This document shows, one piece after another, positions 28,974 to 39,962 of a stretch of 64,000 nt of DNA (positions within the stretch are counted from its first letter, which is position 1; the number at the start of each line of letters is the position of its first letter). Position numbers and translations under genes: made by a program. The notes under the pieces were generated by a model, which made no database searches, was not told the origin of the DNA, and was given only the letters and a program-made list of their open reading frames with translations. Source of the DNA: Phytophthora quininea (lineage: Eukaryota > Oomycota > Peronosporomycetes > Peronosporales > Peronosporaceae); contig JAAVTG010000051.1 in the NCBI GenBank assembly GCA_011947345.1, positions 372,001 through 436,000 of the forward strand. The letters run 5' to 3'.

Positions 28974-30557
28974 TCAGGAACTCGGGATTTCTTGTGTCCA
29001 GACTTCTTCGACTTTTTTCTGTTTTCCGAGATTCTGAGTTTTTGGATTTCCGAGACTGCCGAGACAGAGATTTGGACTTGTCAGCCTTTTGTCATCTGCT
29101 GGGGTTTTGTCCTTCGGCTCTTTCTTGATATGCGTCGACTGAGTGGGCGGTGTCTTAGCGTTAGCTTGCTTGACCAACAGCTCCATGCAACCCTCTTTGG
29201 GCAACGCCTCCAAAGGTCCCAGTTTCGGATCCTTCTGAAAGGTCACTTCCTTAAGAGCCGCCTGGAGTTGAGCGGCCAGAATACGATCTGCGTTCTCAAG
29301 CATACTCGGATCTGCCTTCAGCGCACTTGTTTCCGGCATGGCCACGGGCTCCGACATCGCCAAGTTCTGAGACTCCATCATCGAGAATCCCTGAACAGCC
29401 GGGTCGATCTTGAGAGAACTGACTTTCTGAGCGCTCGAAAACTTCGCTTCCTCCAGCTCTCGGATTTTGCCCGCCTGATACTTCTGGACATTTTTCGCGG
29501 ACTCGCGTTCACGAGCGCGTTAGACTTCCAGCTCTTGAATGCGGCGATCGGCTTTGGCCACTTGTTCGACGATCTGACGCTTCGCTTCTTCCAAGACATG
29601 ACTTCGAAAAGACTCCGCTTCCGCGTTGTGCTTCTGTACCAAGGCTGCCATGGTCTGCTTGTTGGCTTGTCGTTCTGCCTCCAGCTTTGCGGCGAGGTGT
29701 GTCTCCAAGTCCTGGACTGAATGCATGGCGTCTTGGTGTGCATCTCTAATCACACTGGTTTGTGGAGCTTGCGTCTGTAATCGCACGTTGGCTTCGTTTA
29801 ATGCTGCCTCAGCTATAGTCACACGGTTGACGTAATCCTGAATCTCCCGATCTCGGACTTGCTGATCTCGTAGACGTGCCTTCTCCAACTCGGAAAGCAG
29901 TCTCTCTTCTTGGAGAGCCACCTTCTCAGCCTGCAACCGTTCCAGGGCTTCGCGTTGACGGCGAATCTTCTCGTTCTGATCATTGATCATGTTCACGGCC
30001 ACTTGTGCTGAACCCGTAGATCCTAAGTGCGAGTGTCTTGATCCGGAATGCCGACTTCGGCTCGAACGACTTGAGTGATGACGAGACCTGGAAGAGTGTT
30101 GCGACGAACGTTTGGACGAATGTCGATCACTGGTCGCGCCAACACTTCCCAGCTTGTCCTCGTCTCCGCCCATATCCTCGTCACTGTCCGGAAGCCTCAC
30201 ATCTTCTGAAGTTCTGAATTTCTGAGGTATTTCAGCATGATGCGGAACGTCAAAAAGTCGGGAACTCGGCGTTCTCAATACTGTCAGGACACCGCCGCCA
30301 GACACACCAGGAGCTGGACTGCCGGATGAAGGCTGCAGCATCATCACATGTTCAGTCGTTCTTGTCACGGGCATGTGCAAACTCGCATCATGACTTGTCG
30401 ACATTCCTGAGGACGACGCACTACTGTCTGGTGTACTCATCGGCTGGTCCGACTCGATGGATGAATCTGCTAAGCTCAGCGATGATGGATACGACACTTG
30501 ATCCGAATCCGCAGACGGCAATGAATCGAGTGGACCTTCTGATCGTGGACGCTTCAC
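28974..30557 (-). pseudogene. coiled-coil ORF upstream of Gag, one in-frame stop
   Basis: One frame interrupted only by TAA at 29520-29522. The first 345 codons have a Ser-rich acidic region, an Arg/Ser/His tract (SSKRSSQHSSRSRHHSSRSS) and a long coiled coil (INDQNEKIRRQREALERLQA ... LLSELEKARLRDQQ). After the stop the coiled coil continues (RERESAKNVQKYQAGKIREL) to 28974. The frame starts with GTG overlapping the TGA of the preceding ORF (GTGA), suggesting translational coupling or a frameshift. No known family; a structural gag-like role is inference. Confidence 0.6.
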
Positions 30558-31573
30558 AGCTTGGCCTTCCTGGACTTCGTCAACCCCCGGGCTCGAATAC
30601 CAGTCATCTTCAGCCTTGTAATGAACTCGTCACCAAGCACTGCGATGTCAGCATCTGACATCTGGATGTCACCGTCTTGGTCTTCCTCGTGATACTCTAG
30701 TCGTGCCCCGGACTCTAACTCCTGAGCTCCTGAAACGGGCATAACATCAACTACGATACCGCGGGTGATCTTATCCCATTCCATCATCTCCGAACCCAGT
30801 AGGCTTTGCAGCTGACTGGCCAACGGGTAGATCAGGGAACTCAGCATTTCAGAGAATCGGGAATCCGGCCACCCGGGAACCACATTCAGGAACTCAAAAC
30901 CGCAATTCCAGAGTAACGTCTGAAGACATGCCACAACTTCACGTGGTGTGAACTTGACCAGCGGCACTTGGTGTGTCAGCATGTCTTTCGTGACTGGAAT
31001 CGAACATCGGCGAGCCTCAAGACGATTAATCCAGGTCGCATCCTGGTCTCCCAGTGAGAGAGCTTGTGCCAAGAATGTGCCAGTCTTAACAGCACGAACA
31101 CATGGATCAGCGTTAACCGGTCCTTGCCAATGGTACACAACTCTGCGAGCCATGATCCGACGTCCAGGAACCTTCAGCCAGCGATGCAACTGAAGTCGCA
31201 CACAAGCTGAGATGTGGTCAACAACGGGAGTAGCCGCGTCAAGGCTCTGGTCCTTAGAACCAGAGTCACCACTGGCAACCAGAGCCCCATCTGAAGATGG
31301 TTCTCCAGACCCAGCTTTATGGTGCGACACCACTGCTGCCGACATTCCAGGTCGAGACGCAGCACGTGAACGAGGCACCAATGTCTGAGATTCAGCACTC
31401 TGAACTTGTATCAGCGACTCGCCATGTCTGAAGTTCTGAATCTCGGAACTTCTCAACTCGGGCTTGTGAGTCGCCAACGCAACCTCAGTGTGTGACACTT
31501 CGGCATCATCCGCAGCGTCTTTCACGTTCAAATTCGGGGCGTCACCTGCCCTGACTTCTTCCGCCCCTGTCAC
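30554..31573 (-). CDS. 339-aa ORF of the Gypsy element, unknown
   Basis: Opens with ATG 31573 in an ATGA overlap with the stop of the preceding small ORF, and ends at 30554. The N-terminal half is low-complexity and contains motif-derived peptides (PELRSSEIQNFRHGESLIQ). The second half is globular and Trp-rich (HRWLKVPGRRIMARRVVYHW; REVVACLQTLLWNCGFEFLN), with an acidic end (EEDQDGDIQMSDAD). No family recognised. Its position between the 5' LTR and Gag suggests an element-specific accessory or Gag-N protein. Confidence 0.6.
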   Translation of the reverse strand: MTGAEEVRAGDAPNLNVKDAADDAEVSHTEVALATHKPELRSSEIQNFRHGESLIQVQSAESQTLVPRSRAASRPGMSAAVVSHHKAGSGEPSSDGALVASGDSGSKDQSLDAATPVVDHISACVRLQLHRWLKVPGRRIMARRVVYHWQGPVNADPCVRAVKTGTFLAQALSLGDQDATWINRLEARRCSIPVTKDMLTHQVPLVKFTPREVVACLQTLLWNCGFEFLNVVPGWPDSRFSEMLSSLIYPLASQLQSLLGSEMMEWDKITRGIVVDVMPVSGAQELESGARLEYHEEDQDGDIQMSDADIAVLGDEFITRLKMTGIRARGLTKSRKAKL

Positions 31574-31800
31574 AGAACCTCGGTCCGGGGATCCGGAAAC
31601 CTTGGACTCAACTTCTTGATCCGGGATTTCAGGTTCCTCAGCCGGTTGGTTCCGAACCGGGGATGGCTTCTTGTCTTGGGCTTGGCGACGCCCCCGCCCT
31701 GGAGACCTTGGTCTTCAGGCGGCTTTCCTTGGAGTCGTAGAGAGCGTCTCTGCGCTTCAGGCTCCGATACCTTGCGCGTAGTTTTCTTCTTTCCCGGCAT
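31570..31800 (-). CDS. small basic ORF at the Gypsy 5' end
   Basis: 76 codons from ATG 31800 (an in-frame upstream start exists at 31827). Strongly basic (MPGKKKTTRKVSEPEAQRRS; LKSRIKKLSPRFPDPRTEVL). It is the first ORF after the primer-binding site, and its TGA overlaps the next ATG (ATGA). Could be a nucleic-acid-binding leader peptide or the true N-terminus of a frameshifted Gag precursor. Confidence 0.5.
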   Translation of the reverse strand: MPGKKKTTRKVSEPEAQRRSLRLQGKPPEDQGLQGGGVAKPKTRSHPRFGTNRLRNLKSRIKKLSPRFPDPRTEVL

Positions 31801-31874
31801 TGTGCTAGTCAGAAGCAGCTTGGGCACAGTAGGTCTTCCTTAATAATCAACTTCGGTAAAATCAAGACCCGACA

Positions 31875-31891
31875 TCCGGGCACGCGCACCA
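31875..31891 (-). other. putative tRNA primer-binding site
   Basis: On the minus strand TGGTGCGCGTGCCCGGA begins two bases after the 5' LTR. Its complement, TCCGGGCACGCGCACCA, has the form of a tRNA 3' end: T-stem CCGGG, acceptor strand CACGCGC, discriminator A, then CCA. The particular tRNA was not identified. Confidence 0.6.
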
Positions 31892-31893
31892 GC

Positions 31894-33671
31894 TCAGGCG
31901 AGGTGGTGAACCTTTTTCCGCCCAGGGTGTATAGTGGCCCAGGATATGAAGGCAAATCGAAGTACCCCGGAACCGTGACACCCAGGAATCCAGACACTCA
32001 GGATCCCGGGAAGAGTTCCGGGTTGGCGTGTACCTAGTGCAATCCCTAGAGGTTCGATTAACCTCGGGGCACCGTCCACCGCCGTCGACTGTTGGGGAAG
32101 GTTATGTACTTGAGCTACTTGGACCGACGTAAATCCAGAAACCCAGAAGCCTAGCAAGCTCCGAGAGACGCCCAGGTCGAAGATCCAGGAACTCGGAAAC
32201 TCAGCAACTCGGGAATCCGGACTCCAATATCCAGAAAGTCGGAGATCCACGTGCAATTCCAATAGAAACACAGTAGTAATAACAAAATTCAGAGTTCCAC
32301 TTGACTTATATGCAGCTCCTTGTTCTTTAAGGCCGAGGAGAGGGCCTCAGTCGATATCAGTTGGGCCTACACTCAGAGAACCGACAAACTCCGAGCGCCC
32401 GACGTTACGCGCACCACCCTTTAACAGGGACAATCCACTTGCAGGTTCACACTTGTACCGCGCTTCACACAGCAGTCTTCACTCAGGCTTCGGGACTCCG
32501 ACCGCAGAACCGGGAATCCGGAAACTCAGGAATATGAAATGAGCGAGAGCAAGATCTCCCACCCAACTAATACACGAAATGAGTAGGAGGATCTGCTCCT
32601 CGACGCTGCACGCCCAGGACCCCCACCCAACTAAACTTGACACGGGTGGAGTTCCACGGGCGGCGAGCGGAGGCTGCCGTCAGTGATGCTTGGTCCGCAG
32701 CTATAGACGACCTTGACCCACGCACGCTCCAATGTCGGGCGCGTCGATGTGGCGTCTTGTACGGAGGAGCAGTGAAGGCGACCGAAGACACGAAGACCGC
32801 GGCGACTTGTGCTTTTCCAGGCAAATAGAACTCTGATTAACGTTAAAACATCGCACTTCTAGCAGTATCTTGTACCTAATTCTCTGCATGGTGGATTTCT
32901 TGTACTTGGTCTTTGTATGGCTTCTGGCACGGCGCGTCGCCAGCCACTCACTTGAGGGCGACCTTTGGCAGCGGTGCCCTTTCGAGCAAAGATCCCAAAC
33001 GACCCTTGGCGGCAGGTGACCCTTCGGCAAAGATCTCAAAAGATCTCGGGCGACCCTTCGCAGTGGCAATCCAGGAACTCGGAAACTCAGAAAAGTAAAG
33101 TCGACTTCTCAGAATTTCACCTGTGCCACGGTACTTGGAATCGTATGTCCGGGTTTCCACTGTCAGCTCGGAAACTCGGAAAGTCGGAATCGCAGAGATC
33201 CGGGATCGGGCATCCTGGACTTCAGAGTACCTTCGTCATCGGGACTTAACACCATATGGAACACCATTTCTGGAAATCGGGAATCTCGGGATTATCGGGC
33301 CGAATCTCAGGAATAATCGACTGAGACTCGGGATCGCGTAAGATCTCAGGATTAGACTCTGGGTATATTGGGCTGTAGCTCCGTTGGGGACATTGTCGGG
33401 CTCACGGCAAGACGCTACCGGATACGTTCACGGTAGACATTTGATCACATACAAATTCGTCGTGGTAACTTGCCCAAGGGTCGCCAGGCCCGGGACAGAG
33501 TGCATTCAGCACTTCCCAGTCCAGACCACCCGACGCCCAACTACTCGCAACTCAACAACAGTCTCATCCTCCACCAATCCACGCCGCACTGGCTCTCCAA
33601 TATCGACCAGTAGAATCGCGACTTCCATAATATATTCCACATTCCGAAAATTTAACGAGCGCATCGTGTCA
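31894..33671 (-). repeat. 5' LTR of the Gypsy element
   Basis: 1,778 bp direct repeat of 16296-18060. It starts TGACACGATG at 33671 on the minus strand and ends CTCGCCTGA, one base different from the other LTR's CTCGCCTCA. Indels relative to the other LTR include about 17 bp near 33,190 and 8-10 bp near 32,200. Its outer edge is only 70 bp from the end of the CRN-A pseudogene. Confidence 0.9.
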
Positions 33672-33740
33672 CATCGTTATGCATGATCCCGTGGATTACT
33701 TCATTTTTGGTCGGCAGTCTCGTCGTTCGGGCGTGACAGC

Positions 33741-36206
33741 TTAAGCCGCTCGAGAAACAAGATCACCATATCCACGCGCGCACTCGCTTGGGCAATCCTT
33801 GCCGCGGCACTTATTCTCCATTCCTGAGATAGGAATTAAATCCTCTCGCTCTTTTCTGCCCCCAATCTTCTCAGCCATAACTCCTATGCGATAGAAATGC
33901 GCATGACGCAATACCGCAGGCATCTCCGACGTTTCTTCCATAGCTTCCTCGAAATCGGTCTTGGTGAAGTAGTCGAGCTGTAGCTTGTTTGCCACGACTA
34001 AATGAATAACTGTTTTATCACGAACCCGGCTCAGGATTTTCTTCACATCAGCGCTCGTGATAGGCTTGTCGTAGTCCTTGCACTCGACCGAGATTTTTCC
34101 ATCAACGAAACTAGCGTCATACATGTCCTTGTTTTGCGCTCGTGCAATATTCCCCAAATTCAGCTTCGACTGTGTCAGAAATGTGGGCCATTCTCGATTG
34201 GGAGGCGCCAGGAATGGCACCGTCAACGTAATCTTTACGCTACGGAACACGACCAGAATGTCTGGCGACGGCTGCATGTCAAGTTCATAGAGAAGCGCCC
34301 CGAAAAACTTCTCGAACTCAGTCCCGGCAAACCCACCCCTGTGGCTGGCCGACACGATCGCACCGGCCGTTAGCGCCTCCAGCCGCATTCCACTATTTGC
34401 AGTCTGACTCGGGTTATCATTGTTCGCCAACGGTAACCCGTGCTGCTCAGCATCAGTGTACGCTTGGGTAAAGAAATACGCTGACGGTTTTCACCTCTCA
34501 GCGCGTGAAAGTCGCTTCCTCCCATCAAGCAAAGATACAATAAAGCATCCTGATCCAAGTCGGGAAACTTGGTGAGGCATTTCCACGGCCAATCCGCGTC
34601 GTTCTTCACCAAATTGGACTTCGTAGGGCCCTCGCTGGGTTTATCGTCACTGTCCGTCGTATTTAACAGCGTCGTGTGCTCGGCCTCACTCTTCGGCTTT
34701 TGTCTGTACGTCGCTAGTGTTTTCCCACCCGGCGGAAAGTTTAAGTTAAACGTCTCCTCCTCCAGCAGGCGTCCAAAATGTCCGTTGATGAGAAGGTTGT
34801 GGGCGCCAATTACATAGTTCGCAGCGAGGAATAGTCGAAGTTGGCCATACCGAAACCCATTGGACCATTTTAGAACACGACACTTATAACCAATCGTGCC
34901 CGCCATTTTGTCCATGAACTTCATCAGATCTGTTTTTTAGTCACCCCATGTTTCGGGTCACTGATGTAGTCCATTGCCATCCTCGCAAAAAGAGGCCTGC
35001 TGTGTTTAATAATCGCTGCCAAATCTTCATGCAAGTCATCAAGGCGTGTGTCTTGATGGTGGAAGCGTAGGCACCACAACACACCATAATCTCGCTGTAT
35101 CATTACTCCTCGAGTAGGTGCCCGTTCCGATGAGGTTGCGGGCAGTTCCATTGGTCGAGCTCAAAATGACAGGCAACTCGAACGAGCGGAAGACATTCCG
35201 GATAAAGCGAAGGCGTGAGACTTTGTGCTCGTTTCGTCTTCACCCAGAAAGGGAAATTCATCTAGGAAGATCAGACACCACTCTTTCCCCGTCCGCTTCT
35301 TCCGCTCGTCCCGGGCCTTCACCACATCAGCTCGGCTTCGTTTCCCAGAATACGCGTTCAGGCCGGACAGTAATGCCCAAATGAACCCGTAAGTGAGCAA
35401 GGACCCCTTACTCGAAATGCTGTCAACAGCGCCGTCGCCCACCAGTGGAAGGTCAGTATCCACGCAAATTTTAAAATTAGCTGACCGCAATCCAAAAGCA
35501 CTGTAAACATCCTGCGATGGCAACTCAGCACCCGCCTTGCAGACAATGTAAAACACATCCACGTCGTCACGGGCCATCAGGTTGAACGCCATTTGCGTCT
35601 TGCCCATCCCGGATGACGACTCCAACACGATAAACGGGAAGCCAAACGGCTCGATTGTTTTGAGCCTCTTCACAACGCCCATGACATAGTCTGTCTCATT
35701 CTTCAGGTTTTTGGCCACTAGACGATATGGGTCGACATAAATCTGGTATTTTGTATCCTCCTCAACATTGTCCCCGATAATCTTCAACCTTTTCACCTCC
35801 TGCTGGACATCTTCCACGTCGCCTCCTGGGTGTTCCTTGGGAACCTCCACCAGCACATGCACAGGCCCCTCCCCATGGACGGCTTTCACCCTCTCCGCAG
35901 TGGTTCGTTTTACTTGATCAGCGGACAGCCCCGTATCCTCAAGTGCAGCCCCGGCATACAGTAGCATGAATCCATCCGTACTTGTCTTATCGTTCCTCAC
36001 CTGGTTCTCTGTCCGCAGCCATTCTAAGTCGGCCAGGTTCTTCTTCGTCAAGTAGAGCTTCAGGTCCTTGGCGTCACATGTGATCGAAGCCGGATTCGCC
36101 TCCTTGATTACCTTCTTCAAGTCCCCACTGACTGACTGTCGTCGACGTCCACCGGGAACGAGATGGTCTCGCCGACAACGGCGCAGAAGATCTTGGCGAT
36201 CACCAT
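33741..36206 (-). pseudogene. CRN-A: Crinkler with P-loop NTPase and PD-(D/E)XK-like nuclease, broken
   Basis: ATG 36206 opens a CRN header (MVIAKIFCAVVGETISFPVD). The header continues in another frame after a one-base deletion near 36,118, with a LYLTKK variant of the LFLAK motif near 36,060 and the header-ending VHVLVEVP at about 35,845. The body has a P-loop (ESSSGMGKTQ, near 35,600), a Walker B-like LIFLDEFPFL (near 35,260) and a C-terminal restriction-endonuclease-like domain (DASFVDGK ... SVECKDYDKP, near 34,090). CRNs are oomycete effectors; header plus NTPase plus nuclease is a known architecture. Further frame breaks lie near 35,190, 35,150, 34,930 (A/T homopolymer) and 34,430. No signal peptide is evident. 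Confidence 0.8.
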
Positions 36207-36274
36207 CTCGCTTCCGACCACTTGGCTCCGACCCGGCGAATTCTGGAATGAGCTCCCCGTTGCAGTTTCGCATA

Positions 36275-36290
36275 CGAATGCCAAATGAAA
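36275..36290 (-). promoter_or_regulatory. Inr-like element of CRN-A
   Basis: TTTCATTTGGCATTCG (minus strand), about 70-85 bp upstream of the header ATG, with an inverted CCAAT (ATTGG) about 10 bp further upstream. The same arrangement precedes CRN-B and CRN-C. Confidence 0.45.
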
Positions 36291-36674
36291 TGTGCTGACC
36301 AATCATATGCTCGCGTTTAGCTGCGAAAGATGGATTCACAAGTCTGTGCGGCTCATCAAGACGCAGGAAGTCGGTGGCAAGTCGAGTGCCGGAGACCGAG
36401 TCGCAGAGCACTACGAGATCTCCGAGAGGCAATCTTGACTCAATGCGGGTGACCCACATCTTTCAAGTCTGCTACGCTGTGAAGCAGTCGTGCTCTCAAG
36501 CAGCGGGCTTCCTGTACTTCTAGCCACCAGGTGGATTTTGCTGATCTACTGACGCCGGACAACGGCGAGTCGCTGCGGTTCTTCAGGTAGAACAGACTGA
36601 AGAACGATGATGCCAATGCAACCGAATCAATTGCAGCAAATTCGGCTCTGGAATCCTCAGCCGAAGACGAGAAA

Positions 36675-37661
36675 GTGACGCCCAAAGCCGTGTACTGGCT
36701 CAAGGGCTTCTACTCCTTACCGGCAACTGTTCCATTGGCTCGGATGGACCTCTACCTACGGGGACAGCTCTACGGGATGGACATTTCCTCTGGCTATGCA
36801 GTCACTCTCCTGGATATCCAGCCAGGGGAGCACGTGCTGGATCTGTGCTGTGCTCCAGGGGCCAAGCTCACGATGATCGCCGACTTGCTACAGCTCCAGG
36901 GCAGCGTCACGGGCGTTGATTTCTCTAAGTCGAGACTGGGAGCGTGTCGGCAGTTGGTGCACAAGTACCAACTCTTTAACTCTAGTGGATCAGAAGACGC
37001 AAAGTGGAGATGTCGGTTGTTCCATGCTGATGGTAGGACGTTCAATATTGGACCGAAGACCGAGTACATCCACTTGGACGGCGTAGGGACCTTGCTAGAT
37101 TCGCAGGAGATCGCGAGGGCCCCACGGGACCGCAATCGCAAACGCAAAAACAAAAGTGCTCGTACACGAGATGCGAAAAGGCAGAAGATGTTGATTGTAG
37201 ATGCTGCATTGTACGACAAAGTGCTGGTCGATGCGGAGTGCACACACGACGGATCGATTCGTCATCTCCAGCGACTGGGCACGGCCGTGAAATGGGAAGA
37301 ATATGTCCGCGAGCATTTTTAAATGCATTTAAAAATGCCACCGAGGTCGACCGCATTTTGAAACTTCAGCGTGGACTAATTCGGAACGGCTTCAGTTTGC
37401 TACGACCTGGCGACGTGCAGCTTATCCGTCAAGCAAAACGAAGACATTGTATCCAGCTTTCTGAAGGACGAGCCGCTCGCAACGCTCGATCCGATTGTGT
37501 GTCCGGAAGATGTTCCCTGCCAGGTGCGTACTCGGTTTTGGTTGCTAAAATGATCTAACACTGATATTTCTTTGCAGGGAGGAAAACTACCGGGATTGAT
37601 ACGCTTCACACCGTCGCAAAATACTAGTGGGCTGTTCATTGCGCGCATTTTCAAGGCTTAG
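36675..37661 (+). pseudogene. NSUN-like RNA m5C methyltransferase, copy 1, disrupted
   Basis: The frame from 36675 (GTG; first ATG 36744) carries the SAM-binding motif of NOP2/Sun RNA cytosine-5 methyltransferases (VLDLCCAPGAKLTMIADLL) and the motif around the first catalytic Cys (VLVDAECTHDGS). After a TAA at 37320-37322 the protein continues out of phase (TEVDRILKLQRGLIRNGF). After another phase change it shows the catalytic TCSL (ATCSLSVKQNED). A 54-bp GT-AG intron (37524-37577) precedes the last exon, which ends at TAG 37661. The break at 37313-37336 is a 12-bp imperfect tandem duplication (GCATTTTTAAAT / GCATTTAAAAAT). N-terminal frames upstream also contain a stop. It lies divergently from the CRN-A header. 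Confidence 0.75.
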
Positions 37662-37817
37662 AAAAGATGTGGCCACGGAGCAACCATCCAGGAACGATGA
37701 CTAACAGAATCGTAAAATATAAAGAGAGAAAACACCAACCGCAACCTTGCTGATGATTTAGTGCTGATTCTCAACTGCTAATTAAGTAAAAGACGTTAGC
37801 TGCTCAAAAGCTGCAAG

Positions 37818-39878
37818 CTACACGAAGTCACCCTTTCTTTTCTTGGTGTTAGTGAAGAGGTCCCATGCGACACCAACGACTTGGACAGAAGCCAAGGGAA
37901 TCTTTTGTTTTGAGCCTCTCGGGCCTTCTCGAAACGATGCGTCCACGACGTCCCTCTCGAACTCTTTGACATCCGGCCAAAATGTCTCCAGCCGCGCATT
38001 CGGAACCACATAAACCAGCTCCACTTTGCGTATCGACCCTTGACTCAAGACCTTAAACTTCGGTAAGACATCATTGAAGAACTTGGGTTTGAACGAATGC
38101 TTCTCCGCGCGCGTGATTTGAACAAAGCGAACCAAGTGCTCGTCGGGAGCAATAAAAACTGCATCGTAGCCGCCTTGATTCCACAGGACCGGAGCCAACC
38201 ATCTCCGAGAGAACGCCCCATCGATGTCATACGTTGGATCGAAGAAATTAATGGATGCTTGTTCCCATATCTGTTCTTGTTCTTGGTAATCCTCGTCATA
38301 GTAACGATAGTTAACTCCTTTGGCGGTCAGCTCTGCGAAGAACCACAATTCAAAAAGTGGCCATCCATAGCGGGATTGTTCCGAAGAGCAGCAGCAATAT
38401 GCCTCACATACTCTGGACCAAGCTGACGAACTAGCGCTCGAGCCACGAATGCGCTCAAGATACTACCCCGCGGCATATCGGTACGCTCCCTTTCGTCGAA
38501 ATACCAAGCAAAAAGCCGGTTGACTATACCACCGGTAAACATTCCCATCGTGACTTCGACAGAGGCTTTGAAGTCTTCCACAACGGTCACTGCTGCCAAC
38601 AAGGAATTCATTGCCTCTTTCGCTGGTAAGTCAAACATCAACCTGGCACTTCCGCCCGCAAAATTGAATTTAGTTTCCAGCATTTCCCATCGTTTTGTAA
38701 GTGACACCACTTCTTCTCGTGGATTGAGCGGAAAATTTTGCCGTACGTGATCGAAAAACGTGTCATTTTTTACCGCTTCCCGGTATTCAGCTAGTGTCCA
38801 AGATGTTAGCATGAATAACTGATGTTGCGGTACTTCATTCGCTGTACGATCTGGCAACGTTGAGGAGCCTCTTCGAGATGCACCGTCGTTTGAAGCGATG
38901 TGTTTACCTGGCGAGGAATTCTAGACAACTTCTCAGGATGATAATCTTTGCCGTATGCCACCATCGAGCACACACACCAGACGGCGAATCTTTTTCAATT
39001 TGTCGCGCCATTCTCTGCAAGCTTCGAGAACATCCTTCTTGGCGTCCTGCGCATCGGCTGCGTATCCGTCCAGAAACACAACAGTTTTATCCTTCATTGC
39101 AGCCAATAGATCGGCTGTACTTGTGTGTGAAATGGAGCAAATTTTCTTGGTATCCCCAGAAAACAAAACGCACGAGACAATGGGATCTGAATGATTAACA
39201 TGGATCCACAAGACATCCCACCCAGCTGCTCGTTTCAAAGAGCAAGCAAATGCAAACGCCGCGCATGACTTGCCCGTCCCAGGCGGCCCTATAATCCATA
39301 AAAGAGCGTACGTTTTGACAACATTGTCCAGGAGTGCTTTCCACTCGCGTAGCAGCTCAAAACGGCGATATAAAAGCATATCTCGACTTTGTCCATGCCC
39401 AGCAAGTCCACTGCTGCGAATGTAGTCGCCTGGGATCTTGAAGACAGGTTCGTCAGTGTACTCAAGAGGGGGAAAGATCCATCAGAGGTCTCCCAGTCGA
39501 AGGATGGTCCAGGAACCTCCACCAGCACATGCACAGGCCCCTCCCCATGGACGGCTTTCACCCTCTCCGCAGTGGTTCGTTTTACTTGATCAGCGGACAG
39601 CCCCGTATCCTCAAGTGCAGCCCCGGCATACAGTAGCATGAATCCATCCGTACTTGTCTTATCGTTCCTCACCTGGTTCTCTGTCCGCAGCCATTCTAAG
39701 TCGGCCAGGTTCTTCTTCGTCAAGTAGAGCTTCAGGTCCTTGGCGTCACATGTGATCGAAGCCGGATTCGCCTCCTTGATTACCTTCTTCAAGTCCCCAC
39801 TGACTGACTGTCGTCGACGTCCACCGGGAACGAGATGGTCTCGCCGACAACGGCGCAGAAGATCTTGGCGATCACCAT
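37818..39878 (-). pseudogene. CRN-B: chimeric Crinkler (A-type header, C-type body), broken
   Basis: The header from ATG 39878 is the same as CRN-A's, including the one-base deletion. After VHVLVEVP (near 39,515) the body is that of CRN-C: PGPSFDWETSDG, Walker A GPPGTGKSCA (near 39,265), Walker B TVVFLDGYAAD (near 39,080). The C-terminal domain, 38348-37818 (GGYDAVFIAPDEHLVRFVQI ... RAEKHSFKPKFF), is plausibly a degenerate PD-(D/E)XK fold. Compared with CRN-C it has two extra small deletions (near 38,865 and 38,965) that split the body. It is the recombinant product of the tandem duplication. Confidence 0.8.
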
Positions 39879-39946
39879 CTCGCTTCCGACCACTTGGCTC
39901 CGACCCGGCGAATTCTGGAATGAGCTCCCCGTTGCAGTTTCGCATA

Positions 39947-39962
39947 CGAATGCCAAATGAAA
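39947..39962 (-). promoter_or_regulatory. Inr-like element of CRN-B
   Basis: Copy of the CRN-A Inr-like element (TTTCATTTGGCATTCG) at the same distance from the header ATG, duplicated with the 3.67-kb unit. Confidence 0.45.

Larger units (their letters stand above)
16296..33671 (-). mobile_element. giant Ty3/Gypsy chromovirus-like retrotransposon, 17.4 kb
   Basis: Two direct LTRs (16296-18060 and 31894-33671) bound an internal region with gag-like, protease, RT, dual RNase H, integrase and chromodomain coding on the minus strand. A 929-codon plus-strand ORF lies between pol and the 3' LTR. The LTR begins TGACACGATG (minus strand). A tRNA-like primer-binding site and a polypurine tract lie at the expected inner edges. 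By eye the LTRs differ at about 20-25 positions plus a few indels, so roughly 98-99% identity. Flanking 5-mers do not match (TCCAG left, CATCG right), so no TSD is visible. pol has frame breaks, so this copy is probably inactive. Confidence 0.9.
35841..39511. repeat. tandem duplication unit 1 (about 3.67 kb)
   Basis: Nearly identical to 39512-about 43,185. Offsets of matching ORFs are 3,672-3,677 bp. It contains the CRN-A header, NSUN-like copy 1 and the CRN-B body. Both ends fall at the codons for HVLVxVP. Confidence 0.9.

Noticed and set aside
35161..36459. A single 432-codon CRN ORF on the minus strand
   Set aside because: Its first ~110 codons translate the CRN promoter and the header in the wrong phase. 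The true header begins at ATG 36206 in another frame, and the two were joined by a one-base deletion near 36,118.
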